Part shown: positions 53,387 to 61,578 of the stretch, one piece after another | Numbering within the stretch: the stretch's first letter is position 1 | Layout of the letters: each line of letters starts with the position of its first letter | DNA from: Rhizobium sp. CB3090 | Lineage (GTDB): Bacteria; Pseudomonadota; Alphaproteobacteria; Rhizobiales; Rhizobiaceae | Direction: 5' to 3' | DNA: 64,000 nucleotides | Assembly: GCF_029714285.1 (NCBI RefSeq) | Contig: NZ_CP121663.1 | Span: 558,001-622,000, forward strand | Program-made: the position numbers and the translations under genes | The notes under the pieces: model-generated | Seen by the model: the letters and a program-made list of their open reading frames with translations, nothing else | Database searches by the model: none | Told to the model about the DNA's origin: nothing

Positions 53387-53508
53387 AACTTGTTTAGACG
53401 CGACACGCGCGGATCTCAGATGACATCTGCACTTTCCTGGGTGCACCAGCATCCGGAGCGGTGTAATGGGATCGGCAAGACCCGCCGATCTCCAGAGATT
53501 TTTCCCTT

Positions 53509-54318
53509 ATGCGCCTCAGCAACATTGCCATGTACACCGGCCAAGCGCCGCTCGTTGCCGCAACGGATGCTCTATGGGCTTATATCCGCGACCGGCTGCG
53601 AAGAGCTGCTATTGCGGATGTCCCCGAGACTTTGGAGAAGGGCATCACGCATGACGAGGCCTGGGTGCAGCCTGGGCTTCTGCTGGCGCAAACCTGCGGC
53701 TTTCCCTACGTGAAACACCTGCGTGGCAAGGTGCAGCTCGTCGCGACACCAGTCTATGAGCTGCCGGGCTGCGACGGCCCGTCGATGCGCAGCTTCATCA
53801 TTGTCCGCAGAGATTCGCCGGCAGGGACGCTTGCCGATCTTCGCGGGCTGACCGCTGCCATCAACGATCCCGGCAGCAATTCCGGCGCCAATCTCTTCCG
53901 TGCCGCTATTGCGCCGCTCGCTGAAAACGGCCACTTCTTCGGCCATGTCGTCGAAACCGGCGGACATCTGCGCAGCATCGATGCCGTGACCGCGGGCAGA
54001 GCCGATGTCGCCGCCATCGACTGCATCACTTTCGGCAACGCCAAACGCTTCGATCCCGGCCGTATCGGAGGCGTCCGTATTCTAGCGGAAACGGTCAGCG
54101 GGCCGGGCCTGCCGTTCATCACCGGTTCGGAAACATCGCCGGAAGAATTGCTGTTGCTGCGCCAAATTCTCGCCGACGTCGCAAGCGAACCCATGCTTGC
54201 GGATGTCCGCAATACCTTGTCGCTGCGGCGCTTTGAGGTGCTTGGTGACGCCGATTATAAGCCGTTGGCCGAGCTGGAGCGGCAGGCGATCGCGTTGGGC
54301 TATCCCGTCATCGCCTAA
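53509..54318 (+). CDS. PhnD-like phosphate/phosphonate-binding protein without signal peptide
   Basis: A 269-residue protein of the PhnD/phosphonate-binding group: LSNIAMYTGQAPLVAATDAL at the start, then SFIIVRRDSPAGTLADLRGL, INDPGSNSGANLFRAAIAP and AVTAGRADVAAIDCITFGNA, all placed as in the type II binding-protein fold. No signal peptide precedes the first strand and no ABC permease or ATPase is near, so it probably stays in the cytoplasm or is a solitary sensor-like protein. It ends 17 bases from the convergent GH2 gene. Confidence 0.78.
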   Translation: MRLSNIAMYTGQAPLVAATDALWAYIRDRLRRAAIADVPETLEKGITHDEAWVQPGLLLAQTCGFPYVKHLRGKVQLVATPVYELPGCDGPSMRSFIIVRRDSPAGTLADLRGLTAAINDPGSNSGANLFRAAIAPLAENGHFFGHVVETGGHLRSIDAVTAGRADVAAIDCITFGNAKRFDPGRIGGVRILAETVSGPGLPFITGSETSPEELLLLRQILADVASEPMLADVRNTLSLRRFEVLGDADYKPLAELERQAIALGYPVIA

Positions 54319-54335
54319 ACCGCTCCTTCAGCCCA

Positions 54336-56579
54336 TCACTCCGCCGTCAGCTTTATCGTTTGCGTCGCAAAGCGCGAGGACGAGATGTCGACGGTGATTG
54401 CCCCCGCTTCGCCGGTCGCCTGCAGCCAGAAGCCGGTGGTGCCTCCCTGGAAGGCCATCGTCTTCGGGCCGATGACCTTGGCGGGGCCCGTCACCTCAAC
54501 CGTTGCAATATCGTTGAGGAAGGGCAGGCGGGAGCCCGCCTGATCGAGCGCTCGGATAATGACGCGTGTCGTGTCGCAATCACCGGCACGAAGCTTCAGG
54601 CTGTCGGCCTTCACCTCGAGCGTCGTTGGCACGGGATCGGCGACCATATGCAGCGTTGCGACTGCCTTGCCGCCAATGAGCCCGGTGAAATGCGCGTCCT
54701 CCCATTCCATGCCCCAGACACCCAGTTCGTCCTTCGTGAAATGGCGATGGTCGAAGACGACGGGCGGATGCGGCAAATGCGGGAAATTCTCGCGATCAGG
54801 GCCGATACGTTTGACGATGGAGCCGTAGCGCAGCTCGATTTCATCGCAATTGGTGAGCACGATCAGCGGCAGCACGCCGCCGATGTTGCGCTCGCCCCGC
54901 GCCCATTGGGTCACCGGCTTCATCACGATCTCGTCGGAAGGATCGCACTGGCTGATGTAGCCATAGGCCGCGAATTTCGGCTCGCGGAACATGTCCATGA
55001 CGCCGTGATAGCAGATGCGGTCGCCGGAGCCGAAATCGCTGTGGGTGTTGTAGTCGAACATGCACCAGCCGATGCAGCCGGAAATTGACGGATCGCCATA
55101 GGCCGCGTTCAGCACTTCCAGATGCCGGCGCACATGTTCGGCCTGGCGCTGTTCTTGATCGTAGATCTTCGTCGGATACATGTGGCCGCCGAACTCGGTG
55201 ATCAGATAGGGCACATTCTGCGAGAGGCCGGTATTCTCCTGCTGCGGCCGGAGAGGCGTGCGCGGACGGTTGACGCCCGGCAGTTCCTCGTTGCCGAGAA
55301 TGAAGTCGTTCATCGTATAAACGTCTTCGAGCAGTTCGCTCTCGGTAATGTAGCGCACGCCGCCGGTCTGACGGGTCGGATCGAGTTCGCGCGCAAGCCT
55401 GTTGGTCTCGACGTAGAAATCGTGGGAATCCTGCGATTCGTTGATGCGCACGCCCCAGATGATGATCGAGGGATGGTTCCAGTCGCGTTCGATCATGCGA
55501 CGGACATTGCGGATCGATTCCTGTTTCCAGGTTTCGCCGCCGATATGCTGCCAGCCGGGGATTTCCTCGAAGACCAGGAGACCGATTCGGTCGCAATGAT
55601 CCAGGAACCAGGTCGATTGCGGGTAATGCGATGTGCGCACGACATTGCACTTCAGCGTATGCTTCATGATCTCGGCGTCACGCTCCTGCGCGGAGCGGCC
55701 CATCGCATAGCCGGCATAGGGGAAGGCCTGGTGACGGTTGAGACCGCGCAGCTTCAGCTTGCGGCCGTTCAGCAGAAAGCCTTCGGCGGTGAATTCGGCG
55801 GTACGGAAGCCGAAATTTGCCGTGTACCGGTCCGACCCATGGTCGGTCTTGAGTTCGGCATCGACGGTGTAGAGCGCTGGGTTGTCGAGTTCCCACAGCG
55901 AGATACCGGCCAGATTGTCGAAGTCGAAGGTGAGGCTGCTGCCGGAGGTCTCGGCGACGGTCGAGGCCAGCACGGTGCCATCGGGCGCGCGAAGGCTGGC
56001 CGTCACGGTGCCGTTGAAGGCGAGGCCTTGCGGATTGGCGATATCGCAGCGAACGGTGGCTGATTTTGCGGCGGCAAGTACATTGCCGGTCTCGACCTTG
56101 ACGTTGGCGATCGAGACGGGTGCTGCGACCTTCAGCCAGACATCGCGGTAGATGCCTGCATAGGTGAGATAGTCGATACGGCCGCCGAAGGGCGGGATTT
56201 CCGGATTTTCGCTGCCGTCGATCTTGACTGTGATCAGATTGTCGCTCTGCTTGAGGCGGCCGGTCAGACGTGCCTCGAAGGGCGTATAGCCGTCCTTGTG
56301 GGCGACGATTTCCTCGCCGTTGAGATAGACCACCGCATCGGCCATGGCGGCGTCGAACACTAGCGACACTTCACGTCCGACGAAATCCGCGCTCCAGGTC
56401 AGGATCTTCTGGTAAGTGAAGGCGCGTTGATAGGATTTCTCGTCGAAATAATTGAACGGCAGCTCGACCGCAGTGTGCGGCAGGGTGACCGGCTGTCCCT
56501 CCTGACGGCGGCCAACTTCGGCAAGCGAGAATCCTTCCTGAAAGGTCCAGGATTCGTTGAAAGCGACAACAGAACGCAT
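54336..56579 (-). CDS. GH2 glycosidase (beta-galactosidase/beta-glucuronidase family)
   Basis: The start at 56579 (MRSVVAFN) gives 747 residues and follows AGGA at a proper distance; an ATG two codons upstream is possible and the much longer frame to 57335 is only antisense to the next gene. Domains: sugar-binding jelly roll (about 1-175, GGRIDYLTYAGIYRDVWL), immunoglobulin-like domain (about 180-280), TIM barrel (about 285-570) with acid/base Glu381 (WGVRINESQ) and nucleophile Glu462 (ITEFGG), then a C-terminal part. No signal peptide, so it acts on imported oligosaccharides. The specific sugar is not clear; the alpha-galactoside genes to the right suggest a related diet. Confidence 0.88.
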   Translation of the reverse strand: MRSVVAFNESWTFQEGFSLAEVGRRQEGQPVTLPHTAVELPFNYFDEKSYQRAFTYQKILTWSADFVGREVSLVFDAAMADAVVYLNGEEIVAHKDGYTPFEARLTGRLKQSDNLITVKIDGSENPEIPPFGGRIDYLTYAGIYRDVWLKVAAPVSIANVKVETGNVLAAAKSATVRCDIANPQGLAFNGTVTASLRAPDGTVLASTVAETSGSSLTFDFDNLAGISLWELDNPALYTVDAELKTDHGSDRYTANFGFRTAEFTAEGFLLNGRKLKLRGLNRHQAFPYAGYAMGRSAQERDAEIMKHTLKCNVVRTSHYPQSTWFLDHCDRIGLLVFEEIPGWQHIGGETWKQESIRNVRRMIERDWNHPSIIIWGVRINESQDSHDFYVETNRLARELDPTRQTGGVRYITESELLEDVYTMNDFILGNEELPGVNRPRTPLRPQQENTGLSQNVPYLITEFGGHMYPTKIYDQEQRQAEHVRRHLEVLNAAYGDPSISGCIGWCMFDYNTHSDFGSGDRICYHGVMDMFREPKFAAYGYISQCDPSDEIVMKPVTQWARGERNIGGVLPLIVLTNCDEIELRYGSIVKRIGPDRENFPHLPHPPVVFDHRHFTKDELGVWGMEWEDAHFTGLIGGKAVATLHMVADPVPTTLEVKADSLKLRAGDCDTTRVIIRALDQAGSRLPFLNDIATVEVTGPAKVIGPKTMAFQGGTTGFWLQATGEAGAITVDISSSRFATQTIKLTAE

Positions 56580-56769
56580 GTTCATTCCTATTGATGGAGC
56601 TCGTCGCAGCCTCGACGAACGCGTATTGCTTGGAAAAAGGCGCGGTTGCGATGCGAAGCATGGTCGCAGCCGGGCGATATCTATACAGGCCTCTCGCGAT
56701 GGTGCAACGAAATCGGCTATCGGATCGGCATTTCCTGATGGCCGCCCTCTTGCCCGCGATCTAAAAAAC

Positions 56770-56787
56770 ATACAATATACATACATT
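56770..56787. promoter_or_regulatory. Direct-repeat operator candidate before the MocR gene
   Basis: ACATACA occurs at 56770-56776 and again at 56781-56787, exactly 11 bases apart, about one helical turn. It lies 18-35 bases upstream of the MocR start codon. MocR-type regulators are known to bind direct repeats near their own promoters. Confidence 0.5.
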
Positions 56788-56804
56788 CCTCTGGAGGTAC
56801 CAAC

Positions 56805-58211
56805 ATGAGCGACGATCAGGCAACGTCCTTCTGGACCCCCTCCATCAGCAGGGCGATGGGGCCGGTCTATCTGGCGATCGCCGATGCCTTGCAGGCCGAC
56901 ATCCGTGCTGGCCGTCTGGCGACCGGCGCGCGCCTGCCGCCGCAACGGGCGCTGGCAGAGACGCTCGGCATCGATTTCACCACTGTCACCCGCGCCTATG
57001 CCGAAGCGCGCAAACGAGGTCTGGTGGAGGGTCGGATCGGACAGGGCACCTATGTCAGCCAGGGCCGGACAGCGCCGCCCCAGCGACAAAAACCTGTTCC
57101 CGGCGGACTGGTCGATATGAGCATGAATCTGCCGCCGCGCTTCGACGACGAGGCCCTGACAGCGCGGATGTGGCAGGGGATCGGCGGGCTGGAAATCAGC
57201 GATGGGCTGGACCTCTTGCTGCGCTACCAACAACCGGGCGGCGCTGCCCGCGACCGCGAGGCCGGAGCGGAATGGCTCGCAAGCCGGCTGCCTGGTATCC
57301 GGCCGGAACGCATCCTCGTCTGCCCCGGCGCTCAAGGCGCGCTACTGGCGATTACCCGCATGCTGACGGCTCCGGGCGACACAGTCTGCGCCGAGACATT
57401 GACGTATCCGGGCTTTCTCTCTGTCGCAGCGCACTCGCGGCTGACTATAGCAGGTGTAGAAATCGACGATAATGGCTTGATTCCTGAGGCTTTTGAGCAA
57501 ATCTGCGTTAGCAGGCGGCCCAAGGCGCTCTATTGCAATCCAACCATCAACAATCCAACGACGATCACCTTGCCGTTGTCGCGGCGCAAAGCCATCCTGG
57601 AGATCGCCGCCCGTTACGATGTCGATGTCATCGAGGACGATGCCTATGGCGCGCTGCCGATGCAGCCGGTCGCGCCACTGGCGGCGCTTGCGCCGGAGCG
57701 GGTTTATCATATCGCCGGTCTTGCCAAATGCCTTTCACCCGCGCTGCGCATCGCCTATCTCGCAGTGCCGAATTTGCGCGCGGCGACCAGGCTTGCTGGT
57801 ATCATCCGAGCGACCTCCGCCATGGCCTCGCCGCTGTCAGCCGCGATTGCCAGCCGCTGGATCGAAGATGGTACGGCAGAGGCTGTGCTGGCCGCCATCC
57901 GACGGGAAACCAAGGCGCGCCAAGCGATTGCGGCGGAGTTGTTGCCTGCCGCCGATCTCTTGGCGGATCCCGAGGGTTTTCATGCCTGGTTGCGGCTGCC
58001 GCCCGTATGGTCGCGCGGCGAATTCACGGCGCGGCTGCGCTCTGCAGGCATTGGCGTTGTCGCGAGCGATGCCTTTGCCCTTGGTCCGGCGCCGGAAGCG
58101 GTCCGCCTTGGGCTCGGTGTCGCGGAAGATCGCGAACATCTGCGCCAGAGCCTCGGCATTGTCGCTGATCTGCTCTCAGAGACGCCGGCCGCTTCGGCGA
58201 TCGTCATCTGA
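56805..58211 (+). CDS. MocR-type regulator (GntR helix-turn-helix fused to aminotransferase-like domain)
   Basis: A 468-residue protein with an N-terminal GntR winged helix (about residues 20-85: LPPQRALAETLGIDFTTVTR, EGRIGQGTYVS) and a C-terminal fold-type I aminotransferase-like domain (about 110-460). The PLP-binding Lys is in HIAGLAKCLSPALRIAYL, and the preceding VIEDDAYGAL holds the conserved Asp and Tyr. GGAGG lies 7 bases before the ATG. MocR proteins act as transcription factors using PLP or an amino-compound aldimine as signal. The same CATACA motif before this gene and before the DUF983 gene suggests control of both. Confidence 0.92.
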   Translation: MSDDQATSFWTPSISRAMGPVYLAIADALQADIRAGRLATGARLPPQRALAETLGIDFTTVTRAYAEARKRGLVEGRIGQGTYVSQGRTAPPQRQKPVPGGLVDMSMNLPPRFDDEALTARMWQGIGGLEISDGLDLLLRYQQPGGAARDREAGAEWLASRLPGIRPERILVCPGAQGALLAITRMLTAPGDTVCAETLTYPGFLSVAAHSRLTIAGVEIDDNGLIPEAFEQICVSRRPKALYCNPTINNPTTITLPLSRRKAILEIAARYDVDVIEDDAYGALPMQPVAPLAALAPERVYHIAGLAKCLSPALRIAYLAVPNLRAATRLAGIIRATSAMASPLSAAIASRWIEDGTAEAVLAAIRRETKARQAIAAELLPAADLLADPEGFHAWLRLPPVWSRGEFTARLRSAGIGVVASDAFALGPAPEAVRLGLGVAEDREHLRQSLGIVADLLSETPAASAIVI

Positions 58212-58253
58212 TCGGACAAATTGCCGCGCCTATATAGGTTCTTCAAACAATAT

Positions 58254-58294
58254 GCATACAATAATTGACTGTGTATGCCTTGTTGTGCCATACA
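58254..58294. promoter_or_regulatory. Operator candidate before the DUF983 gene
   Basis: GCATACA (58254-58260) and its exact inverse TGTATGC (58272-58278) flank an 11-base spacer; a third CATACA lies at 58289-58294. The three CATACA cores start 17 bases apart each. The same core is repeated before the MocR gene. Confidence 0.5.
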
Positions 58295-58435
58295 TCTTTC
58301 AACGGATGTCAGCGACCTGAGAGTCGCTGACAGTGCCGCCCCGCTTCGAGACGATCCGCATGAGGCGCTTCGCCTGCGAGGTTTGCGGGCAATACGCTTC
58401 CAAGCGAATGCCCGATTCTTGGAAGGGACAAAACA

Positions 58436-58855
58436 ATGTCATCCGAAGACGCATGGCCGCCGCTTCCCCCGCTCCAGACCGGTTTGCGGAGCCACTGCCC
58501 GCGCTGTGGGCAAGGTCATCTGTTCAAGGGCTTCCTGACGCTCCAGCCGTCCTGCGAAGTCTGCGGCCTCGATTATTCCTTTGCCGATCCGGCCGACGGC
58601 CCGGCCTTCTTCGTCATCTGCTTCGCCTGCATTCCGAGCGTCGCTCTTGCGGTCTGGCTCGAAGTCGCGTTCCAGGCTCCGTATTGGGTGCATGCCTTTA
58701 CGACGCTGCCGTTCATGCTGCTCACCTGCATCCCGCCGCTGCGTCCGTTGAAGGGCTGGTTGGTCGCGAGCCAATATTTCTACAAGGCCGAAGAAGGAAA
58801 GCTGGCGCGGCTGGAAACGCCCGGTAACGACGACCTGCATCCGCATTCCGCATAG
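58436..58855 (+). CDS. DUF983 membrane protein
   Basis: A 139-residue protein of the DUF983 family: an N-terminal zinc-ribbon-like knuckle (HCPRCGQGHLFKGFLTLQPS followed by CEVCGLDY, residues about 20-45) and two membrane helices (about 58-78 and 85-105). AAGGGACAAAACA precedes the ATG. Members are common in Alphaproteobacteria, often near cytochrome oxidase or Nudix genes; the function is not known. It is downstream of the MocR gene behind its own operator-like repeats and converges with the AraC gene, the stops being 7 bases apart. Confidence 0.88.
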   Translation: MSSEDAWPPLPPLQTGLRSHCPRCGQGHLFKGFLTLQPSCEVCGLDYSFADPADGPAFFVICFACIPSVALAVWLEVAFQAPYWVHAFTTLPFMLLTCIPPLRPLKGWLVASQYFYKAEEGKLARLETPGNDDLHPHSA

Positions 58856-58861
58856 CCGGAT

Positions 58862-59764
58862 CTATCTGGCTCGCATGTTCTTGGTTTCCTCACCGGGGCT
58901 CCGCACTGCCGCATACATGCCGGTGGTGCGGAATTCTGTAGGATTGATTCCGTAGGTGCGTCGGAAAGCCTTCGAGAAATAGTTGGCATCGTCGAATCCA
59001 GACATGATCGCCACTTCCTTGACCGGAATGAAGGCCGCCTTGGTCAAGAGCTTGGCGGCGCGTTGCATGCGCTGCTGCAGGACGAATTCCGCCGGCGGCA
59101 GACCTTCGCTGTCGGCGAAGACACGGGAGAAATGAGCGCGGCTGAGGCCGCTGACCCTGGCAAGTTCGCTGACCGGCAAGGGCTTCTCCAGATTGGCGTC
59201 GATATAGTCGATCACCGTCTGCATGGCGGATCGGTCAGTGGCGACGCCATGCGAACCGAAGACATCGTCATAAAGCGCCATTGCGGCCTCGTAGGCCACC
59301 GCCGAGGCGGAGGCAGGCGTGGTGGCGCCCCTGACAAGCCGCAGGCTGCAATCGGCAAGATGATCGATTGTCGATTGCTGCAGTTTCAAGAGTGGTCCTG
59401 CGGCATCCAGAATGAGGCGATGGATACGCAGGGCTTCCTCACCATTCATCGATATCCAGAAATACTCCCAGCGCTCGCCTTTTTCCAACCAGTAGCGATG
59501 ATTGTGCGGCACCAGCACCATCAGCGTATCACCGGCGCCGAGACGGTAGTTGCGGTTTTCATAGCGTAGCCGGCCGCTGCCGCCGATCGTATGCTGCAGC
59601 ACAGTGAACGGCGTCTGGCCGCGTCTGCGGCCGTCCCAATCATAAGGCTCGTTGTCCCTTATTTCGTAGCCGGCGCTTGTCGGCATGGCATGCAGCCGAT
59701 GGCGTCCGCGTGGCAACGAGACAGTCCGCATGGTCTGGCCGTTCGTGATCAAATCTTGCAGCAC
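58862..59764 (-). CDS. agpT: AraC-family regulator of alpha-galactoside genes (AgpT-like)
   Basis: A 300-residue protein with an N-terminal cupin-like sensing domain (about residues 40-130, GAGDTLMVLVPHNHRYWLEK) and the two C-terminal AraC helix-turn-helix units: LPVSELARVSGLSRAHFSRV and FIPVKEVAIMSGFDDANYFS followed by KAFRRTYGINPTEFR. It is divergent from a GH4 alpha-galactosidase and an oligosaccharide-binding protein gene, matching the AraC-type activator AgpT of the S. meliloti agp locus, which is needed for melibiose and raffinose use. Met12 could be an alternative start. Confidence 0.82.
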   Translation of the reverse strand: MLQDLITNGQTMRTVSLPRGRHRLHAMPTSAGYEIRDNEPYDWDGRRRGQTPFTVLQHTIGGSGRLRYENRNYRLGAGDTLMVLVPHNHRYWLEKGERWEYFWISMNGEEALRIHRLILDAAGPLLKLQQSTIDHLADCSLRLVRGATTPASASAVAYEAAMALYDDVFGSHGVATDRSAMQTVIDYIDANLEKPLPVSELARVSGLSRAHFSRVFADSEGLPPAEFVLQQRMQRAAKLLTKAAFIPVKEVAIMSGFDDANYFSKAFRRTYGINPTEFRTTGMYAAVRSPGEETKNMRAR

Positions 59765-59977
59765 AAAATTACCCTTGAAAGCATAATAGTTCTCTGGTCG
59801 GCCCGATGATTATAGGCATAATTCCGCTCAGAAAACAGCATGCACCTGCCGATGAGGACCGGCAGGAGGAGGAGAAAGTGTTGATTTTACTGTGTCGCGC
59901 CGCCTGTGCGATCATGGGATGAAAACACCATCCTCTTCTCCGCTGCTGATTGTTCGACCGACTTCAAGGTGAGGATC
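59765..59977. promoter_or_regulatory. Divergent promoter of the alpha-galactoside regulator and operon
   Basis: The 213-base gap contains CCTGCCG (59845-59851) matched by CGGCAGG (59860-59866), and a shorter GGATG/CATCC pair near 59917-59934. An AraC-type activator site is expected here. AAGGTGAGG immediately precedes the alpha-galactosidase ATG at 59978. Confidence 0.5.
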
Positions 59978-61444
59978 ATGAGTTTCAAAATCGCCATTAT
60001 CGGCGCAGGCAGCGTCGGCTTCACGAAAAAACTGTTCACCGACATTCTCTGCGTGCCGGAGTTCCGGGATGTCGAATTTGCGCTGACCGATGTCAGCGAG
60101 CACAATCTCACGATGATCAAGGCGATCCTCGATCGGATCGTCGAGGCGAACAAGTTGCCGACCCGAGTGACGGCGACGACGGAGCGCCGCAAGGCGCTGG
60201 ACGGTGCACGCTACGTTATCAGTTGCGTGCGCGTCGGAGGGCTGGAAGCCTATGCCGAAGATATTCGCATTCCCTTGAAATACGGTATCGACCAATGCGT
60301 CGGCGACACGATTTGCGCCGGGGGCATTCTCTACGGCCAGCGCAACATTCCTGTCATTCTCGACTTCTGCAAGGACATCCGCAAGGTCGCTGAAAGCGGC
60401 GCGAAGTTCCTGAACTATGCCAACCCGATGGCGATGAACACCTGGGCGGCGATCGAATACGGCAAGGTCGATACGATCGGTCTCTGCCATGGCGTCCAGC
60501 ACGGGGCCGAGCAGATTGCCGAAGTTCTCGGCGCCAAGGACAAATCGGAGCTCGACTACATCTGCTCGGGCATCAATCACCAGACCTGGTTCGTCGATCT
60601 GCGCCTCAATGGCCGCAAGATCGGTAAGGACGAGTTGATCGCCGCTTTCGAGGCGCATCCGGTTTATTCGCAGCAGGAGAAATTGCGCATCGACGTGCTG
60701 AAGCGTTTCGGCGTCTATTCCACCGAAAGCAACGGACATCTCTCGGAATACCTTCCCTGGTATCGCAAGCGGCCGGACGAGATCAACAAGTGGATCGACA
60801 TGTCCGACTGGATCCACGGCGAGACGGGCGGCTATCTCCGCCATTCGACCGAGACTCGCAACTGGTTCGAGACGGAATTCCCGCAGATCCTCGAAAGCGC
60901 CTCGAAGCCCATCGATCCGGCCAAGCGCTCGAACGAGCATGCGAGCCACATTCTCGAGGCGCTGGAGACCAATCGTGTCTATCGCGGTCACTTCAACGTC
61001 AAGAACAACGGCGTCATCACCAATCTGCCTGCGGACGCCATCATTGAATCGCCCGGCTTTGTCGATCGCTTCGGCATCAACATGGTGGCTGGCGTCACGC
61101 TGCCGGAAGCCTGCGCCGCGACCTGCATTTCCTCGATCAACGTCCAGCGCATGTCCGTTCACGCCGCCGTCAGCGGTGATCTCGATTTGCTGAAACTCGC
61201 GGTTCTGCACGATCCGCTGGTCGGCGCCGTATCGACGCCGGAAGAGGTCTGGCAGATGGTCGACGAAATGATCGTGGCCGAGGCTCGCTGGCTGCCGCAA
61301 TATGCACATGCGGTCGAAGGGGCGAAGGATCGTCTGTCGCGCAGCAATGTTAAGACCCGCGATTGGAAGGGTGCGGCCAGCCGTAACGTACGTTCGATCG
61401 AGGAGCTGAGAGCGGAAAAAGCAGCCATGAAGCAGGCTGGCTAA
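59978..61444 (+). CDS. Alpha-galactosidase, GH4 family (MelA/AgaL type)
   Basis: A 488-residue NAD- and Mn-dependent GH4 enzyme; the start at 59978 (MSFKIAIIGAGS) is set by AAGGTGAGG. The N-terminal Rossmann motif is IAIIGAGSVGFTKKLFTDIL. Further family marks are NYANPMAMNTWA, IGLCHGVQHG (the metal-binding Cys-His motif, near residue 170) and SGINHQTWFVDLR with another metal ligand His. GH4 alpha-galactosidases act in the cytoplasm on imported melibiose or raffinose by a redox-assisted elimination. It is divergent from the AraC gene and heads the operon that continues with the binding protein. Confidence 0.92.
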   Translation: MSFKIAIIGAGSVGFTKKLFTDILCVPEFRDVEFALTDVSEHNLTMIKAILDRIVEANKLPTRVTATTERRKALDGARYVISCVRVGGLEAYAEDIRIPLKYGIDQCVGDTICAGGILYGQRNIPVILDFCKDIRKVAESGAKFLNYANPMAMNTWAAIEYGKVDTIGLCHGVQHGAEQIAEVLGAKDKSELDYICSGINHQTWFVDLRLNGRKIGKDELIAAFEAHPVYSQQEKLRIDVLKRFGVYSTESNGHLSEYLPWYRKRPDEINKWIDMSDWIHGETGGYLRHSTETRNWFETEFPQILESASKPIDPAKRSNEHASHILEALETNRVYRGHFNVKNNGVITNLPADAIIESPGFVDRFGINMVAGVTLPEACAATCISSINVQRMSVHAAVSGDLDLLKLAVLHDPLVGAVSTPEEVWQMVDEMIVAEARWLPQYAHAVEGAKDRLSRSNVKTRDWKGAASRNVRSIEELRAEKAAMKQAG

Positions 61445-61578
61445 GGACCGGGCATTCGGGACTGGTTGGCTTCGGCGGGATTTTCAGGAGGAAACCTGCC
61501 AGCACGCCAGCCGGTGCCGTTGAATGGAGGAGTGCGGCGCACCTACGGGGCGCTCGCGACATTGGGAGAGAGAAAACG

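Noticed and set aside
56580..57335. Upstream extension of the GH2 gene to a start at 57335
   Set aside because: The extra 252 residues run antisense through the MocR gene and are Arg-rich; the GH2 fold begins at about 56560 and a proper ribosome-binding site lies just before 56579.
59912..61309. Open frame of 465 codons opposite the alpha-galactosidase gene
   Set aside because: Antisense to a GH4 gene with full motifs; the product has no known domain.
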